64,000 nt of DNA from Planctomycetota bacterium (GTDB taxonomy: Bacteria > Planctomycetota > Planctomycetia > Pirellulales > PNKZ01): assembly GCA_018242585.1 (NCBI GenBank), contig JAFEBQ010000020.1, positions 62,778-126,777 of the forward strand, read 5' to 3'. Below are positions 63,841-64,000 of the stretch, in pieces. Numbering within the stretch: the first letter of the stretch is position 1; each line of letters opens with the position of its first letter. The notes under the pieces are model-generated. The model saw nothing but the letters and a program-made list of their open reading frames with translations. It did no database searches and was not told the DNA's origin. A program made the position numbers and the translations under genes.

Positions 63841-64000
63841 CTACTTCGCGGCCGCCGGCTGTTTCGTGTTAGGCTTCTTCTCTTCCGGTTTCTTGACGTC
63901 GGGCTTCTTCGGCGCCGGTTGATCCGCCCGCCGGGTCGTCAGCTTCGGCGTCGGGTCGTTCTCGCCGGCAAACTTGTTCCACTCCGCTTGAAACGCCGCC
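63841..64000 (-). CDS. C-terminal fragment of a Lys/Pro-rich protein, cut by window end
   Basis: The stop codon TAG (63841-63843) ends a minus-strand frame that stays open to the window edge. The visible 52 residues end in a Lys/Pro/Ala-rich tail (PAPKKPDVKKPEEKKP) after AEWNKFAGEN. It lies 79 bases upstream of the helical protein's start and is co-directional, so they may be one operon. The N-terminal part is outside the window. Confidence 0.6.
   Translation of the reverse strand, partial: AAFQAEWNKFAGENDPTPKLTTRRADQPAPKKPDVKKPEEKKPNTKQPAAAK

Noticed and set aside
1..64000. CRISPR arrays, tRNA, rRNA, transposases
   Set aside because: Looked for in all gaps; no regular direct repeats, clover-leaf pattern or transposase motifs were found.

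Overview
The window is high-GC, densely packed bacterial DNA that reads as Planctomycetota, most likely order Pirellulales. This rests on the gene mix: two Gfo/Idh/MocA oxidoreductases, a PhoPQ-activated-type alpha/beta hydrolase, a neutral-ceramidase-like secreted protein, two long acetyl-xylan-esterase-like secreted proteins, an OprP-type porin, an MMPL/RND exporter, a secreted HExxH peptidase and many lipoproteins. No rRNA, tRNA, CRISPR array, transposase or phage gene was found.

Layout. 1-14 kb: the end of a Ser/Thr kinase, a lipid-recycling fusion (MFS + PlsC acyltransferase + acyl-ACP ligase), a ceramidase-like protein, a YugP-type membrane peptidase, and a thiamine pair (thiS-thiG) behind a small membrane-anchored protein. 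14-20 kb: tex, acuI/yhdH and a Gfo/Idh/MocA oxidoreductase. 20.4-23.3 kb: a compact nitric-oxide island made of a MerR-family regulator with the MerR three-cysteine pattern, a quinol NO reductase and a stand-alone DUF542 (ScdA N-terminal) protein, behind a MerR-type long-spacer promoter. 23-34 kb: TfoX-like protein, rhamnulokinase, HExxH peptidase, cysH with an Rrf2 regulator, a secreted nitrilase-like amidase, a PhoPQ-type hydrolase, an MFS transporter and a TIM-barrel isomerase. 35-39.4 kb: a menaquinone block (ubiE-ubiX-ubiA/mqnP-mqnE) pointing to the futalosine route. 39.6-48 kb: a thioredoxin-like lipoprotein, a sulfotransferase, an esterase, and the B12-dependent ribonucleotide reductase nrdJ with a clear terminator. 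48-52 kb: a sulfate importer operon (sbp-cysT-cysW-cysA). 52-64 kb: porin, hydrolases, a SIMPL protein, a paralogue of the 42-kb esterase, an RND exporter and secreted helical proteins; leucine codon use is visibly different here.

How it fits together. Sulfate enters through the CysTWA transporter and is reduced by an Fe-S CysH; both transcription units carry the same promoter element, and an Rrf2-family regulator is encoded directly behind cysH, so a shared sulfur regulon is proposed. The NO reductase would take electrons from the menaquinone pool made by the mqn/ubi block. At least nine intergenic regions, including several between convergent genes, hold paired or single hairpin repeats (REPIN-like doublets), which probably act as bidirectional terminators or are small non-autonomous mobile elements.
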